DNA from: Sophora flavescens
Taxonomy: Eukaryota; Streptophyta; Magnoliopsida; Fabales; Fabaceae
Length of the DNA stretch: 64,000 nucleotides
Assembly: GCA_030762895.1 (NCBI GenBank)
Contig: JAUPTC010000015.1
Span: forward strand, 1,716,395 to 1,780,394
Direction of reading: 5' to 3'
The position numbers and the translations under genes were made by a program. Shown here one piece after another: positions 12,830-24,577 of this stretch. Every line of letters begins with the position of its first letter. Position 1 is the stretch's first letter. Under the pieces are notes generated by a model, which made no database searches, was not told where the DNA came from, and worked only from the letters and a program-made list of their open reading frames with translations.

Positions 12830-15800
12830 CTCAAAACCCTAATTTTAACCCAAAACCCAAATTTTGACCCGAAACCCTAATTTTACCCAAAACCCTAATT
12901 CTAATCCTAACTGTAACCCAAGACACTAATTTTGACACGAAACCCTAATTTTGACCCAAAACCCCTATTTCAAACCCGAAACCCTAATTTAGACCCGAAA
13001 CCCTAATTTTACCCAAAACCCTAATTGTAACCCTAATTTTGACCCTAAACCCTCAATTTGACCCAGAACCTTATTTTAAAACAAAACCCAATTTCAAACC
13101 CTAAACCCTAATTTTGACCCTAAACCCTAATTCTAACCCTATTTTGACCCAAAACCCTAATTCTAACCCTATTTTTGACCCAAAACCCTAATTTTGACCC
13201 GAAACCCTAATTTTACCTAAAACCCTAATTCTAACCCTAATTTTAACCCAAACCCCTAATTTAGACCCAAACCATAATTTTAACCAAAACCCTAATTCTA
13301 ACCTTATTTTTGACCCAAAACCCTATTTCAAACCCTAAACCCTAATTTTTACCCAAACCTTAATTCTAGCCCTATTTTTGACCCAAAAACCTATTTTAAA
13401 CTAAAAACCCTATTTCAAACCCTAAACCCTAATTTTGACCCTAAATCCTAAATTTGACCCAAAACCCTAATTTTGATCCGAAACCATCATTTTACCCAAA
13501 ACCCTAATTCTAGCCTTATTTTTTACCCAAAACCCTATTTTTAACTCAAAACCCTATTTCAAACCCTAAACCCTAATTTTGACCCTAGACCCTAATTTTT
13601 AACCAAAACCGTAATTTTCACCCAAAACCCTAATTCTAACCCTATTTTTGACCCAAAACCCTATTTTAAACTCAAAACCCTAATTTTTATCCAAAACCGT
13701 AATTTTTACCCAAAAGCCTAATTCTAACCCTATTTTTGACCCCAAACCCTATCTTAAACTCAAGACCCTATTTCAAACCATAAACCCTGATTTTGACGCG
13801 AAACCCTAATTTTACCCAAAACCCTAATTCTAACCGTATTTTTGACCCAAAACCCTAATTTTAACCCAAAACCCTAATTATACCCAGAAAACTAATTCTA
13901 ACCCTAATTTTGACCCTAAACCCTCAATTTGACCCAGAAAACTAATTTTACCCAAAACCCTAATTCTAACCCTATTTTTGACCCAAAACCTTATTTTAAA
14001 CTCAAAACCCTATTTCAAACCCTCAACCCTAATTTTGACCCTAAACCCTAATTTTTACCCAAAACCCTACTTTAAACTCAAAACCCTATTTCAAACCCTA
14101 AACCCTAAATCGTAAAATTGACCCATAACCCTAATTTTGACCCGAAACCATAATTTTACCCAAAACCCTATTTTAAACTCAAAACCCTATTTCAAACCCT
14201 AAACCCTAATTTTGACCCTAAATCCTAATTTTGACCCTAAACCCAAATTTTGACCCTAAACCCTAATTTTTACCCAAAACCCTAATTCTAACCCTATTTT
14301 CGACCCAAAACCCTATTTTTGACCCAAAACCCTAATTTTGACCCAAAACCCCAATTTTACCCAAAACCCTAATTCTAACCCTAATTTTGACCCTAAACCC
14401 TCAATTTGACCAAGAACCCTAATTTTACCCAAAACCCTAATTCTAACCCTAATTTTAACTCAACACCCTAATTTTAACCCAAAACCCAAATTTTGACCCG
14501 AAACCCTAATTTTACCCAAAACCCTAATTCTAATCCTAATTGTAACCCAAGACACTAATTTTGACACGAAACCCTAATTTTGACCCAAAACCCCTATTTC
14601 AAACCCGAAACCCTAATTTTGACCCGAAACCCTAATTTTGACCCGAAACCCTAATTTTACTCAAAACCCTAATTGTAACCCTAATTTTGACCCTAAACCC
14701 TCAATTTGACCCAGAACCTTATTTTAAAACAAAACCCAATTTCAAACCCTAAACCCTAATTTTGACCCTAAACCCTAATTCTAACCCTATTTTGACCCAA
14801 AACCCTAATTCTAACCCTATTTTTGACCCAAAACCCTAATTTTGACCCGAAACCTTAATTTTACCTAAAACCCTAATTCTAACCCTAATTTTAACCCAAA
14901 CCCCTAATTTAGACCCAAACCAAAATTTTAACCAAAACCCTAATTCTAACCTTATTTTTGACCCAAAACCCTATTTCAAACCCTAAACCCTAATTTTTAC
15001 CCAAACCTTAATTCTAGCCCTATTTTTGACCCAAAAACCTATTTTAAACTAAAAACCCTATTTCAAACCCTAAACCCTAATTTTGACCCTAAATCCTAAA
15101 TTTGACCCAAAACCCTAATTTTGATCCGAAACCATCATTTTACCCAAAACCCTAATTCTAGCCTTATTTTTGACCCAAAACCCTATTTTTAACTCAAAAC
15201 CCTATTTCAAACCCTAAACCCTAATTTTGACCCTAGACCCTAATTTTTAACCAAAACCGTAATTTTCACCCAAAACCCTAATTCTAACCCTATTTTTGAC
15301 CCAAAACCCTATTTTAAACTCAAAACCCTAATTTTTATCCAAAACCGTAATTTTTACCCAAAAGCCTAATTCTAACCCTATTTTTGACCCCAAACCCTAT
15401 CTTAAACTCAAGACCCTATTTCAAACCATAAACCCTGATTTTGACGCGAAACCCTAATTTTACCCAAAACCCTAATTCTAACCGTATTTTTGACCCAAAA
15501 CCCTAATTTTAACCCAAAACCCTAATTATACCCAGAAAACTAATTCTAACCCTAATTTTGACCCTAAACCCTCAATTTGACCCAGAACACTAATTTTACC
15601 CAAAACCCTAATTCTAACCCTATTTTTGACCCAAAACCTTATTTTAAACTCAAAACCCTATTTCAAACCCTCAACCCTAATTTTGACCCTAAACCCTAAT
15701 TTTTACCCAAAACCGTACTTTAAACTCAAAACCCTATTTCAAACCCTAAACCCTAAATCGTAAAATTGACCCATAACCCTAATTTTGACCCGAAACCATA

Positions 15801-15990
15801 ATTTTACCCAAAACCCTATTTTAAACTCAAAACCCTATTTCAAACCCTAAACCCTAATTTTGACCCTAAATCCTAATTTTGACCCTAAACCCAAATTTTG
15901 ACCCTAAACCCTAATTTTAACCCAAAACCCTAATTCTAACCCTATTTTCGACCCAAAACCCTAATTTTGACCCAAAACCCTAATTTTGAC
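12830..15990 (+). repeat. 1.65 kb tandem duplication in the satellite
   Basis: Rare markers recur at a constant 1648 bp: GATCCGAAACCATCA at 13475 and 15123, GACGCGAAACCC at 13795 and 15443, CGTAAAATTGACCC at 14111 and 15759. The left marker TAATCCTAA...GTAACCC is at 12902 and 14531, an offset of 1629. The 19-bp difference is one extra CCCTAATTTTGACCCGAAA unit near 14610-14650 in the second copy. No gene is visible. Confidence 0.9.
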
Positions 15991-18191
15991 CCAAAACCCC
16001 AATTTTACCCAAAACCCTAATTCTAAACCTAATTTTGACCCTAAACCCTCAATTTGACCAAGAACCCTAATTTTACCCAAAACCCTAATTCTAACCCTAT
16101 TTTTGAACCAAAACCCTATTTTAAACTCAAAACCCAATTTCAAACCCTAAACCCTAATTTTGACCCTAAACCCTACTTTTTACCCAAAACCCTAATTTTG
16201 ACCCTAAACCCTAATTTTGACCCAAAACCCCATTTTAAACTCAAAACCCTAAACCCTAATTTTGATCTAAAACCCTAATTCTAACCCTATTTTGACCCAA
16301 AACCCTAATTTTAACCAAAACCCTAATTCTAACCCTAATTTTGACCTTAAACCCTCAATTTGACCCAGAACCATATTTTAATCTCAAAACCCAATTTCAA
16401 ACCCTAAACCCTAATTTTGACCCTGAACAATATATTTTACCCAACCCTAATTCTAACCATATTTTTGACCCAAAACCCCATTTTAAACTCAAAACCCTAT
16501 TTCAATCCCTAAACCCTAATTTTGACCCAAACCCTAATTCTAACCCTATTTTTGACCCAAAACACTAATTTTGACCTGAAACCCTAATTTTACCCAAAAC
16601 CCTAATTTTGACCCTAAACCCTCAATTTGACCCAGAACCTTATTTTAAACTCAAAACCCAATTTCAAACCCTAAACCCTAATTTTGACCCTAAACCCTAA
16701 TTTTAACCCTATTTTCGACCCAAAACCCCATTTTAAACTCAAAACCCTATTTCAAACCCTAAACCCTAATTTTGACCCAAAACCCTAATTCTAACCATAT
16801 TTTTGACCCAAAACCCTAATTTGGACCCGAATCCCTAATTTTACCCAAAACCCTAATTCTAACCCTAATTTCAACTCAAAACCCTAATTTCGACCAGAAA
16901 CCCTAATTTTACCCAAAACACTAATTCTAATCCTATTTTTGACCCAAAACCCTATTTTAAACTCCAAACCCTATTTCAAACCCTAAACCCTAATTTTTAC
17001 CAAAAATCGTAATTTTTACCCAAAACCCTAATTCTAACCCTGTTTTTGACCCAAAACCCTATTTTAAACTCAAAAGCCTAATTTTTACCAAAAACCGTAA
17101 TTTTTACCCAAAACCCTAATTCTAACCCTATCTTAAACTGAAGACCCTATTTCAAACCATAAACCCTAATTTTGACCCGAAAACCTAATTTTACCCAACA
17201 CCCTAATTCTAACCCTATTTTTGACCCAAAACCCTATTTTAAACTCAAAACCATAATTTTGACCCGAAACCCTAAGTTTGACCCGAAACCCCAATTTTAC
17301 ACAAAACCATAATTCTAACCCTATTTTGACCCAAAACCCTATTTTAAACTCAAAACCCAATTTCAAACCCTAAACCCTAATTTTTACCCTAAACCCTAAT
17401 TTTTACCCTAAACCCTAATTCTAACCCTATTTTTGACCTAAAACCCCATTTTTAACTCAAAACCCTATTTCAAACCCTAAACCCTAATTTTGATCCAAAA
17501 CCCTAATTCTAACCCTAATTTTGACCCAAAACCCTAATTTGACCCAAAGCCTTATTTTAAACTCAAAACCCTATTTGAAACACTAAACCCAAATTTTGAC
17601 CCTAAACCCTAATTTTAACCCAAAACCCTAATTTTGACCCGAAACCCTAATTTTACCCAAAACCCTAATTCTAATCCTAATTGTAACCCAACACACTAAT
17701 TTTGACCCGAAACCCTAATTTTGACCCGAAACCCTAATTTTGACCCGAAACCCTAATTTTACCCAAAACCCTAATTGTAACCCTAATTTTGACCCTAAAC
17801 CCTCAATTTGACCCAGAACCTTATTTTAAACACAAAACCCAATTTCAAACCCTAAACCCTAATTTTGACCCTAATCCCTAATTCTAACCCTATTTTGACC
17901 CAAAACACCATTTTAAACTCAAAACCCTTTTTCAAACCCTAAACCCTAATTTTGACCAAAAACCCTAATTCTAACCCTATTTTTGACCCAAAACCCTAAT
18001 TTTGACCCGAAACCCTAATTTTACCTAAAATCCTAATTCTAACCCTAATTTTTACCCAAACCCCTAATTTAGACCCAAACCCCTAATTTTGACCCGAAAC
18101 CATAATTTTACCCAAAACCCTAATTCTAACGTTATTTTTGACCCAAAACCCTATTTCAAACCCTAAACCCTAATTTTTACCCAAACCCTAA
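15991..18191 (+). repeat. Telomere-like satellite up to the assembly gap
   Basis: Clean repeat. From about 16860 it matches 29440-30790 at an offset near 12.58 kb: CGACCAGAAACCC is at 16891 and 29469. It also resembles 21790-22620. The stretches 16054-16568 and 17166-17366 stay open in one frame only because the 12- and 19-bp units lack stops there. No gene is visible. Confidence 0.88.
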
Positions 18192-18691
18192 NNNNNNNNN
18201 NNNNNNNNNNNNNNNNNNNNNNNNNNNNNNNNNNNNNNNNNNNNNNNNNNNNNNNNNNNNNNNNNNNNNNNNNNNNNNNNNNNNNNNNNNNNNNNNNNNN
18301 NNNNNNNNNNNNNNNNNNNNNNNNNNNNNNNNNNNNNNNNNNNNNNNNNNNNNNNNNNNNNNNNNNNNNNNNNNNNNNNNNNNNNNNNNNNNNNNNNNNN
18401 NNNNNNNNNNNNNNNNNNNNNNNNNNNNNNNNNNNNNNNNNNNNNNNNNNNNNNNNNNNNNNNNNNNNNNNNNNNNNNNNNNNNNNNNNNNNNNNNNNNN
18501 NNNNNNNNNNNNNNNNNNNNNNNNNNNNNNNNNNNNNNNNNNNNNNNNNNNNNNNNNNNNNNNNNNNNNNNNNNNNNNNNNNNNNNNNNNNNNNNNNNNN
18601 NNNNNNNNNNNNNNNNNNNNNNNNNNNNNNNNNNNNNNNNNNNNNNNNNNNNNNNNNNNNNNNNNNNNNNNNNNNNNNNNNNNNNNNNNNN
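18192..18691. other. Assembly gap of 500 N
   Basis: The run is exactly 500 N, a conventional placeholder length, so the real distance is unknown. The left edge matches position ~30791 of the duplicated block, so the missing sequence is probably more of the same satellite. The open frame crossing it is meaningless. Confidence 0.99.
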
Positions 18692-21600
18692 TTACCCAAA
18701 ACCCTAATTCTAACCCTATTTTTGACCAAAACCCTATTTTAAACTCAAAACCCTAATTTTGACCAAAACCCTAATTTTACCCAAAACCCTAATTCTAACC
18801 CTAATTTTGACCAAAAACCCTATTTTTAACTCAAAACCCTATTTTAAACCATAACCCCAATTTTGACCCCAATCCCTACTTTTACCCCAAAACCCTAATT
18901 CTAACCCTATTTTAGACCCAAAACCCTATTTTAAACCAAAACCCTAATTACCCAAACCCTAAACCCTAATTTTGACCCAAAACCCTAATTTACCTAACCC
19001 TAATTTTACCCAAAACTGACCTAACCCTAATTTTCACCAAAAACCCTAATTTCACCAACCTAATTTTAACCAAAAACCTAATTTTACCCAAAACCCTAAT
19101 TTTAACCCTAATTTTAGACCCAAAACCCTATTCAACTCAAAACCATTTTCACCCAAACCCTATTTTAACTCAAACCCTTTACACCCAAAATCCTAATTTT
19201 ACCCAAAACCTAATTTACCTTTTTTACCCAAACCCCTAACTTTTAAACCATAAACCCTAATTTTTGACCAAACCGTAATTTTTACCCAAAACCCTAATTC
19301 TAACCCTATCTTAAACTCAAGACCCTATTTCAAACCATAAACCCTAATTTTGACCCGAAAACCTATTTTTACCCAAAACCCTAATTCTAACCCTCTTTTT
19401 GACCCCAAACCCAATTTTAAACTCAAAACCATAATTTTGACCCAAAACCCTAATTTTGACCCGAAACCCTAAGTTTGACCCGAAACGCCAATTTTACACA
19501 AAACCCTAATTCTAACCCTATTTTGACCCAAAACCCTATTTTAAACTCAAAACCCAATTTCAAACCCTAAACCCTAATTTTTACCCATAAACCCTAATTT
19601 TTGCCCAAAACCCTAATTCTAACCCTATTTTTGATCGAAAACCCCATTTTAAACTCAAAACCCTATTTCAAAACCTAAACCCTAATTTTGATCCAAAACC
19701 CTAATTCTAACCCTATTTTTGACCGAAAACCCACATTTTGACCCAAAACCCAAATTTGACCCAAAACCTTATTTTAAACTGAAAACCCTATTTCAAACCC
19801 TAAACCCAAATTTTGACCCTAAACACTAATTTTAACCCAAAACCCTAATTTTGACCCGAAACCCAAATTTTACCTAAAACCCTATTTCTAATCCTAATTG
19901 TAACCCAAGACACTAATTTTGACTCGAAACCCTAATTTTGACCAGAAACCCTAATTTTGACCCAAAACCCTAATTTTACCCAAAACCCTAATTTTGACCC
20001 AAAACCCTCAATTTGACCCAGAACCTTATTTTAAACAGAAAACCCAATTTCAAACCCTAAACCATAATTTTGACCCTAAACCCTAATTCTAACCCTATTT
20101 TGACCCAAAACACCATTTTAAACTCAACCCTTTTTCAAACCCTAAACCCTAATTTTGACCCAAAACCCTAATTCTAACCCTATTTTTACCCCAAAACCCT
20201 AATTTTGACCCGAAACCTTAATTTTACCTAAAACCCTAATTCTAACCCTAATTTTAACCCAAACCCCTAATTTCGACCCGAAACCATAATTTTACCCAAA
20301 ACCCTAATTCTAACCTTATTTTTGACCCAAAAACCTATTTCAAACCCTAAACCCTAATTTTTACCCAAACCCTAATTCTAGCCCTATTTTTTACCCAAAA
20401 CCCTATTTTAAACTAAAAACCCTATTTCAAACCCTAAACCCTAATTTTGACCCTAAATCCTAAATTTGACCCAGAACCCTAATTTTGATCCGAAACCATA
20501 ATTTTACCCAAAACCCTAATTCTAACCCTATTTTTGACCCAAAACCCTATTTTAAACTAAAAACACTAATTTTTATCCAAAACCGTAATTTTTACCCAAA
20601 ACCCTAATTCTAACCCTATTTTTGACCCCAAACCCTATCTTAAACTCAAGACCCTATTTCAAACCATAAACCCTAATTTTGACCCGAAACCCTAATTTTA
20701 CCCAAAACCCTAATTCTAACCGTATTTTTGACCCAAAACCCTAATTTTAACCCAAAACCCTAATTTTTACCCAAAACCCAAATTATACCCAGAACCCTAA
20801 TTCTAACCCTAATTTTGACCCTAAACCCTCAAATTGACCCAGAACCCTAATTTAACCCAAAACCCTAATTTTAACCCTATTTTTGATCCAAAACCTTATT
20901 TTAAACTCAAACCCCTATTTCAAACCCTAAACCCTAATTTTTACCCAAAACCCTAATTCCAACCCTATTTTAGACCCAAAACCCTATTTTAAACTAAAAA
21001 CCATATTTCAATCCCTAAACCCTAATTTTGACCCGAAACCATAATTTTACCTAAAACCTTAATTCTATCTTTATTTTTGACCTTAAACCCTAAACCCTAA
21101 TTTTGACCCTAAACCCTAATTCTAACCCTATTTTAGACCCCAAACCCTACTTTAAACTCAAAACCCTATTTCAAACCATAAACCCTAATTTTGACCCGTA
21201 ACCCTAATTTTACCCAAAACCCTAATTCTTACCCTATTTTTGACCCAAAACCCTATTTTAAGCTCAAAACCCTTTTTCAAACCCTAAACCCTAATTTTCA
21301 CCCTAAATCATAAAATTGACCCAGCACCCTAATGTTGACCCGAAAACCTAATTTTACCCAATACCCTAATTCTAACCTTATTTTTGACCCAAAACCCTAT
21401 TTTAAACTCAAAACCCTATTTGAAACCCTAAACCCTAATTCTAACCCTATTTTTGACCCAAAACCCTAATTTTGACCCGAAACCCTAATTTTACACGAAA
21501 CCGTAATTCTAAACCTAATTTTGACCCTAAACCCTCAATTTGACACAGAACCTTATTTTAAACTCAAAACCCAATTTCAAACCCTAAACCCTAATTTTGA

Positions 21601-23585
21601 CCCTAAACCCTAATTCTAACCCTATTTTCGACCCAAAACCCCATTTTAAACTCAAAACCCTATTTCAAACCCTAAACCCTAATTTTGACCCAAAACCCTA
21701 ATTCTAACCCTATTTTTGACCCAAAACCCTAATTTGGACCCGAATCCCTAATTTAACCCAAAACCCTAATTCTAACCCTAATTTTAACTCAAAACCCTAA
21801 TTTCGACCAGAAACCCTAATTTTACCCAAAACCCTAATTCTAATCCTATTTTTGACCCAAAACCCTATTTTAAACTCAAAACCCTATTTCAAACCCTAAA
21901 CCCTAATTTTTACCCAAAATCGTAATTTTTACCCAAAACCCTAATTCTAACCCTGTTTTTTACCCAAAACACTATTTTAAACTCAAAAGTCTAATTTTTA
22001 CCAAAAACCGTAATTTTTACCCAAAACCCTAATTCTAACCCTATCTTAAACTCAAGACCCTATTTCAAACCATAAACCCTAATTTTGACCCGAAAACCTA
22101 ATTTTACCCAAAACCCTAATTCTAACCCTATTTTTCACCCAAAACCCTATTTTAAACTCAAAACCATAATTTTGACCCGAAACCCTAATTTTGACCCGAA
22201 ACCCCAATTTTACACAAAACCCTAATTCTAACCCTATTTTGACCCAAAACCCTATTTTAAACTCAAAACCCAATTTCAAACCCTAAACCCTAATTTTTAC
22301 CCAAAACCCTAATTCTAACCCTATTTTTGACCTAAAACTCCATTTTAAACTCAAAACCCTATTTCAAACCCTAAACCCTGATTTTGATCCAAAACCCTAA
22401 TTCTAACCCTATTTTTGACCCAAAACCCTAATTTTGACCCGAAACCCAAATTTGACCCAAAACCTTATTTTAAACTCAAAACCCTATTTCAAACCCTAAA
22501 CCCAAATTTTGACCCTAAACCCTAATTTTAACCCAAAACCCAATTTTGACCCGAAACCCTAATTTTACCCAAAACCCTAATTCTAATCCTAATTGTAACC
22601 CAAGACACTAATTTTGAACCGAAACCCTAATTTTTACCCAAAACCCTAATTTTGACCCGAACCCTAATTTTACCCAAAACCATAATTATAACCCTATTTT
22701 TAACCCCAAACCCTATCTTAAACTCAAGACCCTATTTCAAACCATAAACCCTAATTTTGACCCGAAACCCTAATTTTACCCAAAACCCTAATTCTAACCC
22801 TATTTTTGACCCAAAACCCTATTTTAAACTCAAAACCCTATTTTAAACTCAAAACCCTATTTCAAACCCTAAACCCTAAATCGTAAAATTGACCCATAAC
22901 CCTAATTTTGACACGAAACCATAATTTTACCCAAAACCCTAATTCTAACATTATTTTTGACCCAAAACCCTATTTTAAACTCAAAACCCTATTTCAAACC
23001 CTAAACCCTAATTTTGTCCCTAAACCCTAATTCTAACCATATTTTTGACCCAAAACCTATTTTAAACTCAACCCTAATTTTGACCCAAAACCCTAATTTT
23101 GACCAAAAACCCTAATTTTTACCCGAAACCCTAATTTTGACCCGAAACCCTAATTCTAACCCTATTTTTGACCCGAAACCCTAATTTTACCCAAAACCCT
23201 AATTTTACCCAAAACCTTAATTCTAACCCTATTTTTGACCCAAAACCCTATTTTAAACTCAAAACCCTATTTCAAATCCTAAACCCTAATTTTGACCCTA
23301 AACCCTAATTTTTACCCAAAACCCTAATTCTAACCCTATTTTTGACCCAAACCCCTATTTTAAACTAAAAACCCTATTTCAAACCCTAAACCCTAATTTT
23401 GACCCTAAATCCTAATTTTGACCCTAAACCCAAATTTTGACCCTAAACCCTAATTTTTACCCAAAACCCTAATTCTAACCCTATTTTCGACCCAAAACCC
23501 TATTTTTAACTCAACCCTATTTTTGACCCAAAACCCTAATTTTGACCCAAAACCCCAAATTTACCCAAAACCCTAATTTTGACCC
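18692..23585 (+). repeat. Telomere-like satellite between the gap and island 1
   Basis: The first ~570 bp after the gap (18692-19260) is indel-rich and poorly ordered. From about 19270 the array is clean. The block 21790-22620 resembles 16880-17700 and 29460-30280. The block 22870-23585 resembles 11330-11960. The sequence just before 23586 lacks one 12-mer relative to the paralogous site near 27380. No gene is visible. Confidence 0.9.
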
Positions 23586-23586
23586 T
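23569..23586 (+). repeat. Left target-site duplication of island 1
   Basis: The 18 bp AACCCTAATTTTGACCCT here recurs at the other end of the island (24560-24577). The base before each copy differs (A here, C on the right), so the match ends cleanly. Because the host is repetitive, part of the match could be chance. However, the paralogous array near 27390-27405 carries this sequence only once at the matching place. Confidence 0.7.
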
Positions 23587-23600
23587 TTTTTTTTTTTTTT

Positions 23601-23949
23601 GCTGCAAACATAACATTAGAATAAATCCCAAAAGACATGATGTCCAAGGCTACATAGAAATATAGAAAACAGAACCAACAAAAATTCAAACTTCAACTTG
23701 ATTCAACACCAAAAACAAAAACCAAAATGCTCAAACATATTTTGACTATCTGAAAGGGGATTATTGGGTAAAACTAAAACATCCAACACTGACATCAATC
23801 TTTTTATTGGTTAATTGTCTTGAGAGCCTTGATATTGGTATTGCTTGCTCAAGCTGACAAATCTCCAACAGCAACATCTGACAGCCTCTTAGCAGGAGAT
23901 ACTGATATCTACCTGAGAACTTGAGAACCACTTTGAATAGAGTCCTCCA
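23601..23949 (-). pseudogene. 3' remnant of the RPA70-like retrocopy and its untranslated tail
   Basis: Downstream of the TGA at 23950-23952 the minus strand continues as unique sequence to the poly(A) tract. A different frame around 23855-23912 reads SPAKRLSDVAVGDLS, which resembles the basic C-terminal tail of plant RPA70-like proteins. This suggests the C-terminal OB fold and zinc region were lost by deletion or exon skipping before retroposition. The tail match is short and made from memory of the family. The remaining ~200 bp looks like 3' UTR. Confidence 0.45.
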
Positions 23950-24519
23950 TCATGCTTCGGGAATGTCAGGATTGAAGAGTAGTTTTGTTGCTTGCATAAC
24001 ATTCTGAATTCTTCTTGTTCCTTTGAAGGTCTTCACTTTAGCAAATTGAACGACAACCACTGAATTCACACCACCACCAGCAGCAAGAAAATCATTCAAC
24101 TCATCGACATAGGAACCAACAAGTTCACATTCAATTTTGATGCCATCATTGTCCAACTCCAATACATTCAACTTTAATTTTCTACCATCTTTTGTATATT
24201 CAGCTAGATAAGAAGTATCATAATTAAAGTCCAAGATTTCAGCAATGCAAACAAAAGAGTATGGAGATGCAATTATTTGGTTCTGGTCAAGAGGATGAAC
24301 ATTGGAAGTGTATTTAAAATTGAGCTTGTAATCATGTCTTGTGGTCTTGTAGTCACCTCCATTAGCTATAATACCAACATCAGTTATAATCATCTTTCCC
24401 TTCAGCAGTAGACTTTCACATTGATAAATCAATGTTTTCTTTATAGAAGCAGATATTTTCGCACCCTGCTCGTCCATCAACACCATCTCCAATGAGAATG
24501 GTATTCTACAACCATTCAT
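23950..24519 (-). CDS. Replication protein A 70 kDa-like OB-fold protein, truncated retrocopy
   Basis: The intact frame encodes 189 residues. Residues ~8-72 (EMVLMDEQGAKISASIKK..., GGDYKTTRHDYKLNF) match the DUF223/RPA DBD-A-type OB fold of the large plant RPA70-like family. Residues ~86-165 (SFVCIAEI..., LKLNVLELDNDGIKIECEL..., VVVVQFAKVKTFKG) match the next OB fold, and the end (ATKLLFNPDIPEA) matches the linker after it. Relatives bind single-stranded DNA in replication and repair, and similar proteins occur in plant Helitrons. Family members are usually 400-600 residues, so both ends are missing. There also seems to be an in-frame loss of ~13-15 residues after YLAE (residues 104-107), where relatives have a hydrophobic strand. 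An in-frame TGA lies four codons before the chosen ATG, so the frame cannot extend upstream. The satellite flanks offer no recognisable promoter. It is probably a pseudogene that has not yet gained a stop. Confidence 0.72.
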   Translation of the reverse strand: MNGCRIPFSLEMVLMDEQGAKISASIKKTLIYQCESLLLKGKMIITDVGIIANGGDYKTTRHDYKLNFKYTSNVHPLDQNQIIASPYSFVCIAEILDFNYDTSYLAEYTKDGRKLKLNVLELDNDGIKIECELVGSYVDELNDFLAAGGGVNSVVVVQFAKVKTFKGTRRIQNVMQATKLLFNPDIPEA

Positions 24520-24559
24520 ACTTGGAACAACTCACTTCCTGATAATTTCAACTTTGATC

Positions 24560-24577
24560 AACCCTAATTTTGACCCT
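24560..24577 (+). repeat. Right target-site duplication of island 1
   Basis: This is the second copy of the 18-bp direct repeat, immediately followed by normal array sequence (AAACCCTCAATTTGACC). It directly follows the unique sequence ending TTTGATC. Confidence 0.7.

Larger units (their letters stand above)
23586..24559 (-). mobile_element. Polyadenylated retrocopy insertion (island 1, RPA70-like)
   Basis: About 970 bp of non-satellite DNA begins with 15 T on the + strand (23586-23600), which is a 3' poly(A) tail when read on the minus strand. An 18-bp direct repeat flanks the island. It carries coding sequence without introns for a protein family whose plant genes normally have several exons. 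Together these are the marks of LINE-machinery retroposition of a spliced mRNA. Paralogous satellite copies at ~11940-12030 and ~27330-27440 are uninterrupted, so this is an insertion into existing array DNA. A possible AATAAA lies on the minus strand near 23800, far from the tail. Confidence 0.8.

Noticed and set aside
16054..16568. Short ORFs on the + strand encoding NPNF/DPKP/FKLKTQFQTLNP-like repeat peptides (also at 12025, 24608, 39825, 42958, 45812, 50145, 57481, 59032, 61919, 63532)
   Set aside because: They are direct translations of the 12/19-bp units, which lack stop codons in that frame. Copies in duplicated blocks carry the same peptides, ends are random, and there is no independent sign of coding.
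17166..17366. Minus-strand ORFs encoding KLGFEFKIGFWVK-like peptides (also at 4618, 15961, 22079, 29743)
   Set aside because: These are the reverse-strand reading of the same satellite, with no start context, conservation beyond the repeat, or domain.
18163..18729. Long minus-strand frame across the first gap, and a similar one at 46008-46562
   Set aside because: The length comes from 500 N translated as X.
23586..24559. Helitron carrying its own RPA gene
   Set aside because: Plant Helitrons do encode RPA-like proteins, but this island has a poly(A) tract and an 18-bp target duplication, which Helitrons do not make, and no Rep/helicase sequence.
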